Assembly: GCA_017513195.1 (NCBI GenBank)
Contig: JAFXGM010000041.1
Location: 1-64,000, forward strand
Direction of reading: 5' to 3'
DNA length: 64,000 nucleotides
From: Clostridia bacterium
Lineage (GTDB): Bacteria > Bacillota > Clostridia > Oscillospirales > Acutalibacteraceae
Below, one piece after another: positions 33,086 to 41,034 of this stretch. Numbering within the stretch: position 1 is the first letter of the stretch; each line of letters opens with the position of its first letter. Below the pieces are notes generated by a model, which was not told where the DNA came from, did no database searches, and worked only from the letters and a program-made list of their open reading frames with translations. The translations under genes and the position numbers were made by a program.

Positions 33086-33904
33086 ATGAATATAAAATTT
33101 GAGAATAACAAAATCTACATAAAAAATCCCAAAAACTTTGACCTTGCCGAAACGCTTGATTGCGGTCAGTGCTTTCGTTGGAGCAAAGACCAAAACGGCG
33201 TTTGGAGCGGTATTGCTTTTGACAAATATATCGAGCTTTACGAAAAAGACGGGGACATAATAATAAAAGGCTCTAACCAAACGGATTTTGAAAATATATG
33301 GTTTGACTATTTTGACCTTCGCCGCGACTACGGACAAATAATAAAGGAAGTATCCGTACACCCAACCGTTGCAAAAGCGGCGGCATTTTGTGGTGGCATA
33401 CGACTTTTAAACCAAGAACCTTGGGAGGCGTTGTGCTCATTTATTATTTCGCAAAACAACAACATTCCCAGAATAAAGGGCATTGTAGAGCGTCTTTGCG
33501 AAAATTTCGGCAAGAAAATTGAAGGCGGCTATACATTTCCTTCATACAAAACTATTGCAAAGCTAACCGTAGAAGATTTGGCGGTTATTCGTTCGGGATT
33601 TAGAGCAAAATACATTTTAGACGCAGCACAAAAAGTGGCTTCCGGCGAAATTGACCTTGAGGCATTAAAAAGCATCGACTATGACACAGCACGTGAGATA
33701 ATAATGACCATCAAGGGCGTGGGCCCCAAGGTTGCCGACTGTGTACTATTGTATGGTCTATCACACAAAAACGCCTTTCCTCGTGACGTGTGGATTAACC
33801 GCGCTTTAGATAGTTTATTTGACGGCAAAATTCCCGACTGTGTGGGAAACTACGGTGGAATTGTGCAACAGTATATCTTCCATTATATAAGAAATAATCA
33901 ATAA
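33086..33904 (+). CDS. ogg: 8-oxoguanine DNA glycosylase (OGG family)
   Basis: Bifunctional glycosylase/lyase removing 8-oxoguanine. The 272-residue protein has the OGG-type N-terminal domain with DCGQCFRW (about 23-30), then LLNQEPWEALCSFIISQNNNIPRIK, and the helix-hairpin-helix GPD region: IKGVGPKVADCVLLYG holds the catalytic Lys (about 214) and FPRDVWINR the catalytic Asp (about 231). A start at 33086 follows AGAGGTG. It resembles Clostridium acetobutylicum Ogg, the bacterial orthologue of human OGG1. Confidence 0.93.
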   Translation: MNIKFENNKIYIKNPKNFDLAETLDCGQCFRWSKDQNGVWSGIAFDKYIELYEKDGDIIIKGSNQTDFENIWFDYFDLRRDYGQIIKEVSVHPTVAKAAAFCGGIRLLNQEPWEALCSFIISQNNNIPRIKGIVERLCENFGKKIEGGYTFPSYKTIAKLTVEDLAVIRSGFRAKYILDAAQKVASGEIDLEALKSIDYDTAREIIMTIKGVGPKVADCVLLYGLSHKNAFPRDVWINRALDSLFDGKIPDCVGNYGGIVQQYIFHYIRNNQ

Positions 33905-34036
33905 AAAAGGCCCCCTTGCCTAAAGGGGGCCGTCGAACGCGGAGCGTTTGACTGGGGGATTTTTTTATTAGGAAATATTAAATCCTTTCGTCAAAACTCT
34001 GTTTTGCCACCTCCCTTTACAAGGGAGGCTTTTTAT
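33901..34036. mobile_element. MITE-like palindromic element after ogg
   Basis: A 136-bp element without coding capacity. The left end ATAAAAAAGGCCCCCTT (33901-33917) and right end AAGGGAGGCTTTTTAT (34021-34036) are imperfect inverted repeats. Each end is itself a hairpin: GGCCCCCTT/AAGGGGGCC (33909-33931) and CCTCCCTT/AAGGGAGG (34010-34028, followed by a T-run). A third hairpin GTCGAACGC/GCGTTTGAC lies at 33932-33952. It overlaps the ogg stop codon and probably serves as the gene's terminator. Similar GC-rich palindromes are, from memory, dispersed in Oscillospiraceae genomes. Confidence 0.72.
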
Positions 34037-34094
34037 TTTTGTCTTATATCATAACAAACAGGAAAATTAGTTAGTAAAGTTGTATTTTGTAATT

Positions 34095-35273
34095 TTATGT
34101 ATCATTATTTTCAACGAAGTCCCATCCATACCCATATGCTTTTTTTCTATATCCGTATCCCGTAGAACATGGTGCTTTTCGACAAACGGCACTTATTGAA
34201 GATATGCAATTCGTATTTTTAGCAATTTTAGAATCAACTAGCCAACGCGCTGCATCATGTATACTTTCAAATTGTTTTAACACTTCACCTGTATCTAAAT
34301 CTTTCATCACAACATTTTTTCGATTCTTTTCAGCAGATGCCAGTGCCCTTTTTTTTGCATTTAATGCAGCTTGTTCGGGATTCTGCTCTTTCCATTTTTT
34401 TAAACTCTCTGCTCTTTTTTCTTCCGCGTCTTTTGTGTGAGCAGCACAAACAAGATTTTTTCTAATTTCTACATATTTTTCGGGATTTTCATTTTTCCAT
34501 TTTTTAAAACTGTTTTGCTTTTTTTGAATAGTTTCTTTTGATTGCAAAACTTTTTTGTTTTTTTCTCTAGCTTTTTGATATTCCTCAGGATGTGCAGATT
34601 GCCAGTTTTTTATTCGTTCCTTACTTAGTTCCCTATAATATGGTTGACTCATTGTTTCTTTTATTTTTTTGTTGCGTTGTTCTAATGCGGCAGTACTTCC
34701 TGAACAATAAAGTTCTTTAGCTTTATTAATCATAGCTTTTGCTTGTTCAGGATGATTTTTCATATATTCTCTTCGTTGTTGACTTATCTCTTCATGATTT
34801 ATATGTTTGCTTGTGCCACCACCACCTCGCACAAGATTAAGACATTTTTCATCGGCTAGTAGGATATCATCTACAATTTCAGACTCTAATTTTTCTGTTT
34901 CTTCTGCAGTATTACATATAGCAATATAGTAGCGACAAAACTCTGAACTATGTGCCTTATATTTTTGAGCGAATCTTAATCCAGAACCTTGATATCTTTT
35001 TATATCAGACCACCGTTTTCTATTAACCTTACCTATATAATATTCATTTGTTGAATAATTTATTTGAATATAAATTGCTCTATAGTATCCATCTTTATTT
35101 TTGCTTCTATAAACTTTTGAAATAGGAATAACCTCAAACCAGTTATTTTTTATTTTTATTGATGTTGGATTTTCCACAAGATAATCTGCAGGTAATGTAA
35201 GCGAAGCAATGGATAACTCAAGCGAGTTGTATTTTTTATAAATAGAAACAAACTCACTAATTTGAATTAGCAT
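34095..35273 (-). CDS. GIY-YIG homing endonuclease-like protein with NUMOD repeats
   Basis: A 392-residue free-standing endonuclease-like protein. Around residues 65-85 AIYIQI and YYIGKVNRKRW form a variant GIY-YIG core, followed by RYQGSG and the ELESEIVDD Glu-containing segment of I-TevI-type nucleases. Residues about 155-310 hold repeated NPE/HPE-initiated basic units (HPEQAKAM, HPEEYQKAR, NPEKYVEIR, NPEQAALNAKKRA) like NUMOD3. Residues about 315-390 (DLDTGEVLKQFESIHDAARWL ... GYGYRKK) resemble a NUMOD1 helix-turn-helix. The ATG at 35273 has GAGG nearby. It is strongly AT- and Lys-rich compared with its neighbours, and no intron is visible, so it looks transferred. Confidence 0.85.
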   Translation of the reverse strand: MLIQISEFVSIYKKYNSLELSIASLTLPADYLVENPTSIKIKNNWFEVIPISKVYRSKNKDGYYRAIYIQINYSTNEYYIGKVNRKRWSDIKRYQGSGLRFAQKYKAHSSEFCRYYIAICNTAEETEKLESEIVDDILLADEKCLNLVRGGGGTSKHINHEEISQQRREYMKNHPEQAKAMINKAKELYCSGSTAALEQRNKKIKETMSQPYYRELSKERIKNWQSAHPEEYQKAREKNKKVLQSKETIQKKQNSFKKWKNENPEKYVEIRKNLVCAAHTKDAEEKRAESLKKWKEQNPEQAALNAKKRALASAEKNRKNVVMKDLDTGEVLKQFESIHDAARWLVDSKIAKNTNCISSISAVCRKAPCSTGYGYRKKAYGYGWDFVENNDT

Positions 35274-35326
35274 ATACAAAACCTCACTTGTAAACTAATT
35301 AATTATTCGAAAAACATCTTAATATT

Positions 35327-35335
35327 ATTATAGCA
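35327..35335 (-). promoter_or_regulatory. Extended -10 of the GIY-YIG gene
   Basis: Minus strand TGCTATAAT (35335-35327), about 55 bases before the start, with no good -35. It is identical to the -10 of the DUF7336-like gene in the hairpin element. Confidence 0.6.
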
Positions 35336-35362
35336 TACCAAATACTAAACGAAAAGAAAATT

Positions 35363-35404
35363 AAAAAGCTATCCATCTAAATTGTTTTGATAGATATCTT
35401 TTTA
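35363..35404 (-). terminator. Probable dinB terminator
   Basis: Imperfect stem AAAAAG-TATC-ATC with GAT-GATA-CTTTTT (two mismatches), followed on the minus strand by a T-rich run. Confidence 0.6.
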
Positions 35405-35456
35405 ATACTATTTAGTTGCTGCCCTCATGAGTACAACCCATAAGCCTTGGCGTGTT

Positions 35457-36641
35457 TTATTCATCACATATTGTTCCTCTTTTAAGACTGTCTGCCCCAA
35501 ATTTTTTGCGAAGGTTTAAGATAGAATTTTCAATTATTTCTTGTTTTTCATCAAGTATTTGTTCACCAAAAAAATCAGCTTGAAAAGCGACGTTATCACC
35601 CTTTAAATTGGTTACTCTAAATCCAACCGAACGAAGCGGCAAATCCCATATGTAGTTTGCATCAAAAATCTTAATCGCCTCTTTTGCCAATAAAATAGAG
35701 GTGTTTAGCGGATTTGTAAGGGTATGAGAATATTCCTTTGTTTTTAAATTTGTATCACGTGTATGCACCTGTATAGTCGATGCATATAAATTTTTGCTAT
35801 GTAAAATTTCAGATATTTCCTCCGCGATACTGATAAAAATTTTCCAAACGTCATCGTGCGAGGCTATATCATTAGGCGGTGTGGTGATGCGGCCAATGCT
35901 TTTGGGTATATCGTCCGGGCCGGGTGGCACCACAGGAGAGTTATCATTTCCAAGGGCATAACATTTAAGCTGTGCGCCCGCCTTACCCAAAAGTCGCATC
36001 AGCATCGCATCATCGCATTTTGTAACGTCGCCTACCGTGAATATTCCGCTTTGGTTAAGCTTTTCACAGGTACGTTTGCCAACAAATAATAGGTCACTCA
36101 CCGGCAATGACCAAACCTTTTGCTTATAATTTTCTCGACTTATGACGGTTATTGCATCGGGCTTTTTCATATCGGAACCCAGCTTGGCAAAAACCTTGTT
36201 AAAGCTAACACCTACCGAAATGGTGATACCAAGCTCGCGCTTTATGTCACGCCTTATTTTATCGGCAATTTGTTCACCGTCACCGAAAAGCATTGTGCTG
36301 CCCGTAACGTCAAGCCAACACTCGTCAATACCAAATGGTTCTATCAAATCGGTATATCTTGCATATATTTCACGTGCTTTTTTTGAATATTCGTGATACT
36401 TTTTATAATCGGGTGGCAATGTGACAAGCTCGGGGCATTTACGCTTTGCCTCCCACACGGCTTCGGCAGTTTTTACGCCAAATTTTTTGGCTATTTCATT
36501 TTTAGCTAGCACAATACCGTGCCGCGCCTCAACACTGCCGCAAACAGCAACAGGCACGTCATACAAAGTGGGATTTGACAGCAGTGAAACCGATGCAAAA
36601 AAATTATTTAAATCACAGTGTAGTATTATGCGGTCTGCCAT
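35457..36641 (-). CDS. dinB: DNA polymerase IV (Y family)
   Basis: Translesion polymerase. The 394-residue protein has the catalytic ILHCDLNNFFASV (about 6-18), PVAVCG, the palm motif GIDECWLDVTGS with Asp-Glu (about 104-115), the thumb HhH region LLFVGKRTCEKLNQSGIFTVGDV, and a little-finger domain up to residue 350. Start ATG 36641 has GGGTGGGTG upstream. No obvious beta-clamp pentapeptide is visible at the C-terminus. Its promoter overlaps the terminator of the zinc operon. Confidence 0.95.
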   Translation of the reverse strand: MADRIILHCDLNNFFASVSLLSNPTLYDVPVAVCGSVEARHGIVLAKNEIAKKFGVKTAEAVWEAKRKCPELVTLPPDYKKYHEYSKKAREIYARYTDLIEPFGIDECWLDVTGSTMLFGDGEQIADKIRRDIKRELGITISVGVSFNKVFAKLGSDMKKPDAITVISRENYKQKVWSLPVSDLLFVGKRTCEKLNQSGIFTVGDVTKCDDAMLMRLLGKAGAQLKCYALGNDNSPVVPPGPDDIPKSIGRITTPPNDIASHDDVWKIFISIAEEISEILHSKNLYASTIQVHTRDTNLKTKEYSHTLTNPLNTSILLAKEAIKIFDANYIWDLPLRSVGFRVTNLKGDNVAFQADFFGEQILDEKQEIIENSILNLRKKFGADSLKRGTICDE

Positions 36642-36678
36642 TATTCACCCACCCTTATCAAACATTTGTTCTTAAAAC

Positions 36679-36707
36679 ATTATATAAAAATCGCCTCTTT
36701 TTGTAAA
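36679..36707 (-). promoter_or_regulatory. dinB promoter nested in a terminator
   Basis: Minus strand TTTACA (36707-36702), 17-base spacer, TATAAT (36684-36679). The -35 covers part of the loop and 3' arm of the terminator stem at 36686-36719. Confidence 0.78.
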
Positions 36708-36723
36708 GAGGCAATTTTTGTTT
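36686..36723 (-). terminator. Terminator of the zinc transport operon
   Basis: Stem AAAAATcGCCTCTTT/AAAGAGGCaATTTTT with TTGT loop and T-rich flanks. Confidence 0.88.
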
Positions 36724-36739
36724 ATTATAATTATTTGTT

Positions 36740-37555
36740 TTATATCTTTTTTACCCTTCCAATAACACTTAAAACAAAAAACGCTAAAAGGTTGGTAAGT
36801 ACTACTGCCGCTCCTGCCGGTATATCAAACGCAAAGGAAAGTAAAATACCAAACAAAAATGAAACCACCGATATTATCGCCGCTGCTATTACCGTGCATT
36901 TATAATGCTTACAAATGCGCATTGACGAAAGTGCAGGAAATGTAATTATGCTTGAAATAAGCAGTGCACCCATTATGCGCATACCAATAACCACCGTAAC
37001 TGCTGTAAGAATTGCGATTATAGCATTGTAACGCCTTACCCTAACACCCGTAACCGTAGAAAAGTCCTCGTCAAAGGTGCAACTGAAAATCTTTTGATAA
37101 AACAAAACATACACTAACGTAATAACAGCACTACTTACAGTCGCAATTATAACCTCGCTTTTTCCAAGTGCCAATATACTACCAAACATATAGTTGTTTA
37201 TATCGGTGTTCATACCGGTTGTAAGTGATGCTACCGTTATGCCAACTGCCAAAGCGCTGCTTGACACAATGGCGGTTGCCGCGTCGCCGTTTATTTTGCT
37301 GTTTTGCTTTAATCGAAGCAGTAAAAACGCCGCAACTATTACAATAGGTATTGAAAACTGCAACGGTGCTACACCACACGCAAGTCCAACCGCCGCAGCG
37401 CCAAAAGACACGTGAGATAGTCCGTCGCCTAACATTGAAAAACGTTTAAGAACAAGATTAACGCCCAGTAAAGCCGCGCTTATTGACAATAAAAGCCCCA
37501 CGACAATAGCGCGTTTTGCAAAGGGATATGATAAAAATTCAATTAAAAAGTCCAT
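36740..37555 (-). CDS. znuB: Zinc ABC transporter permease
   Basis: Integral membrane subunit of a ZnuABC/AdcABC-type importer. The 271-residue protein has about eight membrane helices and the family core LGDGLSHVSFGAAAVGLA (about 38-55), matching the conserved segment that contacts the ATPase, plus MNTDINNYMFGSIL. It follows znuC with no gap. Manganese or iron transport is the alternative, but the paired regulator and His-rich binding protein favour zinc. Confidence 0.9.
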   Translation of the reverse strand: MDFLIEFLSYPFAKRAIVVGLLLSISAALLGVNLVLKRFSMLGDGLSHVSFGAAAVGLACGVAPLQFSIPIVIVAAFLLLRLKQNSKINGDAATAIVSSSALAVGITVASLTTGMNTDINNYMFGSILALGKSEVIIATVSSAVITLVYVLFYQKIFSCTFDEDFSTVTGVRVRRYNAIIAILTAVTVVIGMRIMGALLISSIITFPALSSMRICKHYKCTVIAAAIISVVSFLFGILLSFAFDIPAGAAVVLTNLLAFFVLSVIGRVKKI

Positions 37556-38233
37556 TTACATATCCTCCGCTATATATTTTTGATACTCATCTTTTGTACC
37601 AAAAAATATCTCGTTTGAAAGCCTTAAAATATGTTTTGAATGATTTATGGCATGCATAACATCGTGCGAAATCATAATAACGGCCATTCCGCTGTCATTT
37701 AGTTTTTTAATTATACCATACATTTCCTCTGCGGCAGATTCGTCAAGACTGGTTACAGGCTCGTCGAGTAAAATCACCTTTTTTGCGGCGCAAAGTGCGC
37801 GACACAAAAGCACCTTTTGTTGTTGACCGCCGGAAAGCTCACTAAATGATTTTTCGGCAATATCAATAAGACCTAATAATTCCATATTTTTCTTTGCCGT
37901 ATTTTTTTGTGATTTATTATATTTTAATCCTAAAAATCCGCCGCCCGCAAACCCGGACATCACAACCTCTTTTACACTTGCAGGAAAATCTTTTTGATGC
38001 TGTGTTTTTTGTGGCAACCAACCGATTTCTTTGTTGGTAAAACCATTAAACTTTATACTGCCCGTATGCTTAATATCAAAGCCCAAAACGGTTTTCATAA
38101 GGGTTGTTTTACCCGAGCCGTTTTCACCCAATATACAAAGATAATCATCATCTTCAACCGTAAAACTTAAGTTTTCAAAAACCTTTTTACCTTCATAAAA
38201 GGACGAAAGATTTTCTACCGTTATTAAAGGCAT
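37556..38233 (-). CDS. znuC: Zinc ABC transporter ATP-binding protein
   Basis: Energises zinc import. The 225-residue protein has Walker A ILGENGSGKTTLMK (about 34-47), Q-loop IGWLPQKTQH, signature ELSGGQQQKVLLCRAL (about 132-147), Walker B KVILLDEPVTSLD (about 151-163) and the switch His in MISHDVMH. The stop adjoins the znuB start; its start overlaps the end of znuA by 1 base. Confidence 0.93.
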   Translation of the reverse strand: MPLITVENLSSFYEGKKVFENLSFTVEDDDYLCILGENGSGKTTLMKTVLGFDIKHTGSIKFNGFTNKEIGWLPQKTQHQKDFPASVKEVVMSGFAGGGFLGLKYNKSQKNTAKKNMELLGLIDIAEKSFSELSGGQQQKVLLCRALCAAKKVILLDEPVTSLDESAAEEMYGIIKKLNDSGMAVIMISHDVMHAINHSKHILRLSNEIFFGTKDEYQKYIAEDM

Positions 38234-39123
38234 TATTGAAGCCCCCTTTCTAGTGCTTTACCGTTACGATACATAATATCAACGTAAGAAATTCCACCGT
38301 TAAAATCATCACGGCTTACGTTATGTGCCGAGTGTAGTTCGACAATTTCTACACCCAATTCTTCCTTTAGCGCATTCGCTATATTTTTATTACTTAGCTC
38401 GGTAACAAAAACGGTTTTTACACCCTTACTTTTAATTGTTTTTGTAAGACGTGACATAGTTTTCATACTAATATCGGTGCTTACTGCACAACCATCAAAA
38501 GCCGCCTCGTAATCGATACCGTAATGTTTTGTTAAATACACAAACGGAAACCTATCTGCCACCAAAATAAAAGGATTTTTATATTCAGATACAGTGCTTT
38601 CTATTTTTTGTGATGCCGTATTGATTTTTTTGATATATTCATCGCAGTTTTTCTTATAATAATCCTCGTTTTTATCATCAACTTTTATGATGTCCTCATA
38701 TATTTTTTTAATCATTAAAACTGCGTTTTCAGGCGAAGTCCATATATGCTCGTCGGCGTGGTCATGCCCGTGATGATGCTGGGCATCATGCCCTATACAA
38801 TCTATAAGAGCCAGCGCATTTACATCGTTATCATCAAGCAGGTTTTCTACCCAATTGTCCGACTCACCACCAATATACAAAAACAGATCACTGTTGTAAA
38901 TTGACGCCATATCAGACGGTAACGGATCGTAAGAATGCATCTCGCTACCGGGTTTTATAAGCATTTTAATTTCGGCCTTATCACCACATATTTGTCTTGC
39001 AAAATCGTAAAGCGGAAAAATTGTTGTAACTATCGTCAGCTTTTCGTTGTGATTTTGGGGTGAAATTTTACAGCAACCGCAAAGCATTACTACGCACAAA
39101 AGGCAAATAAATATTTTTTTCAT
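38233..39123 (-). CDS. znuA: Zinc-binding lipoprotein (ZnuA/AdcA family)
   Basis: Cluster A-I solute-binding protein, lipid-anchored outside. The 296-residue protein has a lipobox MLCGC (Cys about 21), TTIFPLYDFARQICG, GSEMHSYDP with the first metal His (about 62), then the His-rich loop HDAQHHHGHDHADEH (about 112-126) typical of zinc-binding members, DEHIWTSPENA, and the C-terminal LHSAHN. The His loop is the best reason to call it zinc rather than manganese. It overlaps the regulator gene by 4 bases. Confidence 0.93.
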   Translation of the reverse strand: MKKIFICLLCVVMLCGCCKISPQNHNEKLTIVTTIFPLYDFARQICGDKAEIKMLIKPGSEMHSYDPLPSDMASIYNSDLFLYIGGESDNWVENLLDDNDVNALALIDCIGHDAQHHHGHDHADEHIWTSPENAVLMIKKIYEDIIKVDDKNEDYYKKNCDEYIKKINTASQKIESTVSEYKNPFILVADRFPFVYLTKHYGIDYEAAFDGCAVSTDISMKTMSRLTKTIKSKGVKTVFVTELSNKNIANALKEELGVEIVELHSAHNVSRDDFNGGISYVDIMYRNGKALERGLQ

Positions 39124-39530
39124 TTTACGCTACATTCCTCGCACGTGCCGTAAATTACTGTTTTAAGCGGATTAAGACAAAAACCGTGATGGCTATTTAT
39201 ATGCTTTACAAGCTCGTTCATTTCTTCACATTCCATGTGAATTAATTTTCCGCATTGTTCGCATTTAAGATGAAAATGCTCGTGGCAATCATTTTGTTCA
39301 CCAACGTATTGATAGCATACACTCTCTCCCTGAGAAGCGGCATACTTACGTAAGATACCTTCTTGTGACAAGGACTGTAAATAGCGATAAACCGTAGTTC
39401 TGCCCACACTATCACCGCTTTTAACAAGAATTTCACACACATCGTCAACGGTAAAATGCTTGTCCTTAGATTTTTTTATGCAGTTCATTATTGCCGATTT
39501 TTGCTTTGTATTGTAATTGTTTTGCTTCAT
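39120..39530 (-). CDS. Fur-family repressor, probably Zur
   Basis: A 136-residue winged-helix metalloregulator. The DNA-binding half has VGRTTVYRYLQSLSQEGILRK (about 42-62); the C-terminal half has HEHFHLKCEQCGKLIH (about 83-98) with the first C-x2-C and CEEC at residues 130-133 with the second, the structural zinc site. First gene of the zur-znuA-C-B operon, with its promoter overlapping a 29-base palindrome. Zur is inferred from operon context; PerR or Fur is less likely. Confidence 0.88.
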   Translation of the reverse strand: MKQNNYNTKQKSAIMNCIKKSKDKHFTVDDVCEILVKSGDSVGRTTVYRYLQSLSQEGILRKYAASQGESVCYQYVGEQNDCHEHFHLKCEQCGKLIHMECEEMNELVKHINSHHGFCLNPLKTVIYGTCEECSVK

Positions 39531-39541
39531 TTCATCGCCTC

Positions 39542-39570
39542 AATTTGAAATTGGATTTCAATTTCAAATT
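39542..39570. promoter_or_regulatory. Palindromic operator for the Fur-family regulator
   Basis: Perfect inverted repeat: AATTTGAAATTG (39542-39553), spacer GATTT, CAATTTCAAATT (39559-39570). It lies between the -10 of the regulator promoter and its start codon, touching the -10, so binding would block transcription of the whole zinc operon. Confidence 0.85.
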
Positions 39571-39596
39571 ATACACAAAGCACTTATGTTTGTCAA
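39568..39596 (-). promoter_or_regulatory. Consensus sigma-A promoter of the zur-znuACB operon
   Basis: Minus strand TTGACA (39596-39591), 17-base spacer, TATAAT (39573-39568): both hexamers fully consensus. Its strength suits a tightly repressed operon. Confidence 0.93.
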
Positions 39597-39610
39597 GTTT
39601 TTAACATTGC

Positions 39611-39639
39611 TTGTAAATTGATTATATATATTATATAAT
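39611..39639 (+). promoter_or_regulatory. Sigma-A promoter of the rnf operon
   Basis: TTGTAA at 39611-39616, 17-base spacer, TATAAT at 39634-39639; GGAGG at 39689-39693 before the rnfC ATG. It diverges from the zinc operon promoter with 14 bases between the two -35 elements. Confidence 0.85.
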
Positions 39640-39699
39640 GGTTAAAAATGGCGAATTGTGCGATTTATTCACTTGCATATTTTAGTTTGGAGGTTAGGT

Positions 39700-41034
39700 A
39701 TGAAATTACCTGAAAGTATTTTACGCCCCGTAAAGCTAATACGCGGCGGTATGCATTTAGACCATCAAAAAAACACAGCCGAATGTGAAACTGTGATAAT
39801 GCCAACACCAAGCACTGTGTATATTCCGCTATCACAGCATATAGGTGCACCGGCGAATCCTATTGTAAAAAAGGGAGATAACGTTTTTGTAGGCACTCTT
39901 ATCGGTGAAGCAGGCGGTTTTGTAAGTGCTCCTGTTCATTCAAGCGTTTCGGGTACTGTAGCCGACGTAAAGGACCTTACCATCGGTAACGGAACACTAC
40001 AAAAATACATAATTATTGAATCCGACGGTAAAATGGAAAAAGACCCAGAGCTTAAGCCTTTCGAAATCAAGAGTTTTTCTGACCTTGCCGAAGCCGCAAA
40101 GCAATGTGGTCTTGTAGGTCTTGGCGGCGCGGGTTTCCCTACTCACGTTAAGCTGTCACCGTCAAAAGACGTAGAAATCGACACGCTTATAATAAATGCC
40201 GCTGAATGTGAGCCTTACATTACATCCGACTACCGCGAATGTGTGGAAGGACTAAAAGACGTTATTGAGGGTGTTTACCTTATAAAAGAAAAGCTTGGTA
40301 TCAAAAAGGTTGTAATCGGTGTTGAAAGCAACAAGCCGCGTGCAATAGAACTGCTTATGCAAGTAGCCGCCGACCACCGCGACGCTGATGACAGCGTAAA
40401 GATTATGAAGCTGCCTTCAAAGTACCCGCAGGGTGCCGAAAAGGTTATCATCTATTCTGCAACGGGTAGAAAATTACCCGCAGGTAAATTGCCAAGTGAC
40501 GTTGGCTGCATTGTTATGAACGTTACAAGTGTTGCCACACTTTATCGCTTTATAACAACAGGTATGCCGCTTGTTTCAAAACGCATCACTGTTGACGGAA
40601 CTGCAGTTAGCGAGCCTAAAAACTTGCTTGTGCCAATAGGTACACCTATAAAAGAAATACTTGATTTTGTAGGCGTAGATATGGAAAACGTTGACCGCGT
40701 GCTTATGGGCGGGCCTATGATGGGAAACCCCGTTGTAAGCTGCGAATCGGTTCTTGAAAAACGCAACAATGCAATTCTTGCAATGCGCGACAAAAAACCA
40801 CAACCGCAAACCGCTTGTATTCGTTGCGGCAGATGTGCCGATACATGTCCTATGTCGCTGTATCCCGCTATGGTAGAAACAGCACTTCGTACCGGCAATA
40901 AAGAATCGCTTAATTCACTTAACACAAACTACTGTATGGAATGCGGATGCTGCTCTTACGTATGCCCCGCAAAGCGCCCGCTTACGCAAGTAATGCGCAC
41001 AGCCAAAGCAGAGATAAGGAGGCAGAGTAAATGA
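39700..41034 (+). CDS. rnfC: Rnf electron transport complex subunit C
   Basis: Peripheral, NADH-side subunit of the Rnf complex, which couples ferredoxin:NAD oxidoreduction to Na+ or H+ transport. The 444-residue protein has the NAD/FMN-binding VGLGGAGFPTHVKL (about 127-140), NAAECEPYI, and two 4Fe-4S motifs near the C-terminus: CIRCGRCADTCPMSLYP and CMECGCCSYVCPAKRP. I use the ATG at 39700, which follows GGAGG; the longer frame has an unrelated 14-residue extension. It overlaps rnfD as ATGA. Confidence 0.95.
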   Translation: MKLPESILRPVKLIRGGMHLDHQKNTAECETVIMPTPSTVYIPLSQHIGAPANPIVKKGDNVFVGTLIGEAGGFVSAPVHSSVSGTVADVKDLTIGNGTLQKYIIIESDGKMEKDPELKPFEIKSFSDLAEAAKQCGLVGLGGAGFPTHVKLSPSKDVEIDTLIINAAECEPYITSDYRECVEGLKDVIEGVYLIKEKLGIKKVVIGVESNKPRAIELLMQVAADHRDADDSVKIMKLPSKYPQGAEKVIIYSATGRKLPAGKLPSDVGCIVMNVTSVATLYRFITTGMPLVSKRITVDGTAVSEPKNLLVPIGTPIKEILDFVGVDMENVDRVLMGGPMMGNPVVSCESVLEKRNNAILAMRDKKPQPQTACIRCGRCADTCPMSLYPAMVETALRTGNKESLNSLNTNYCMECGCCSYVCPAKRPLTQVMRTAKAEIRRQSK

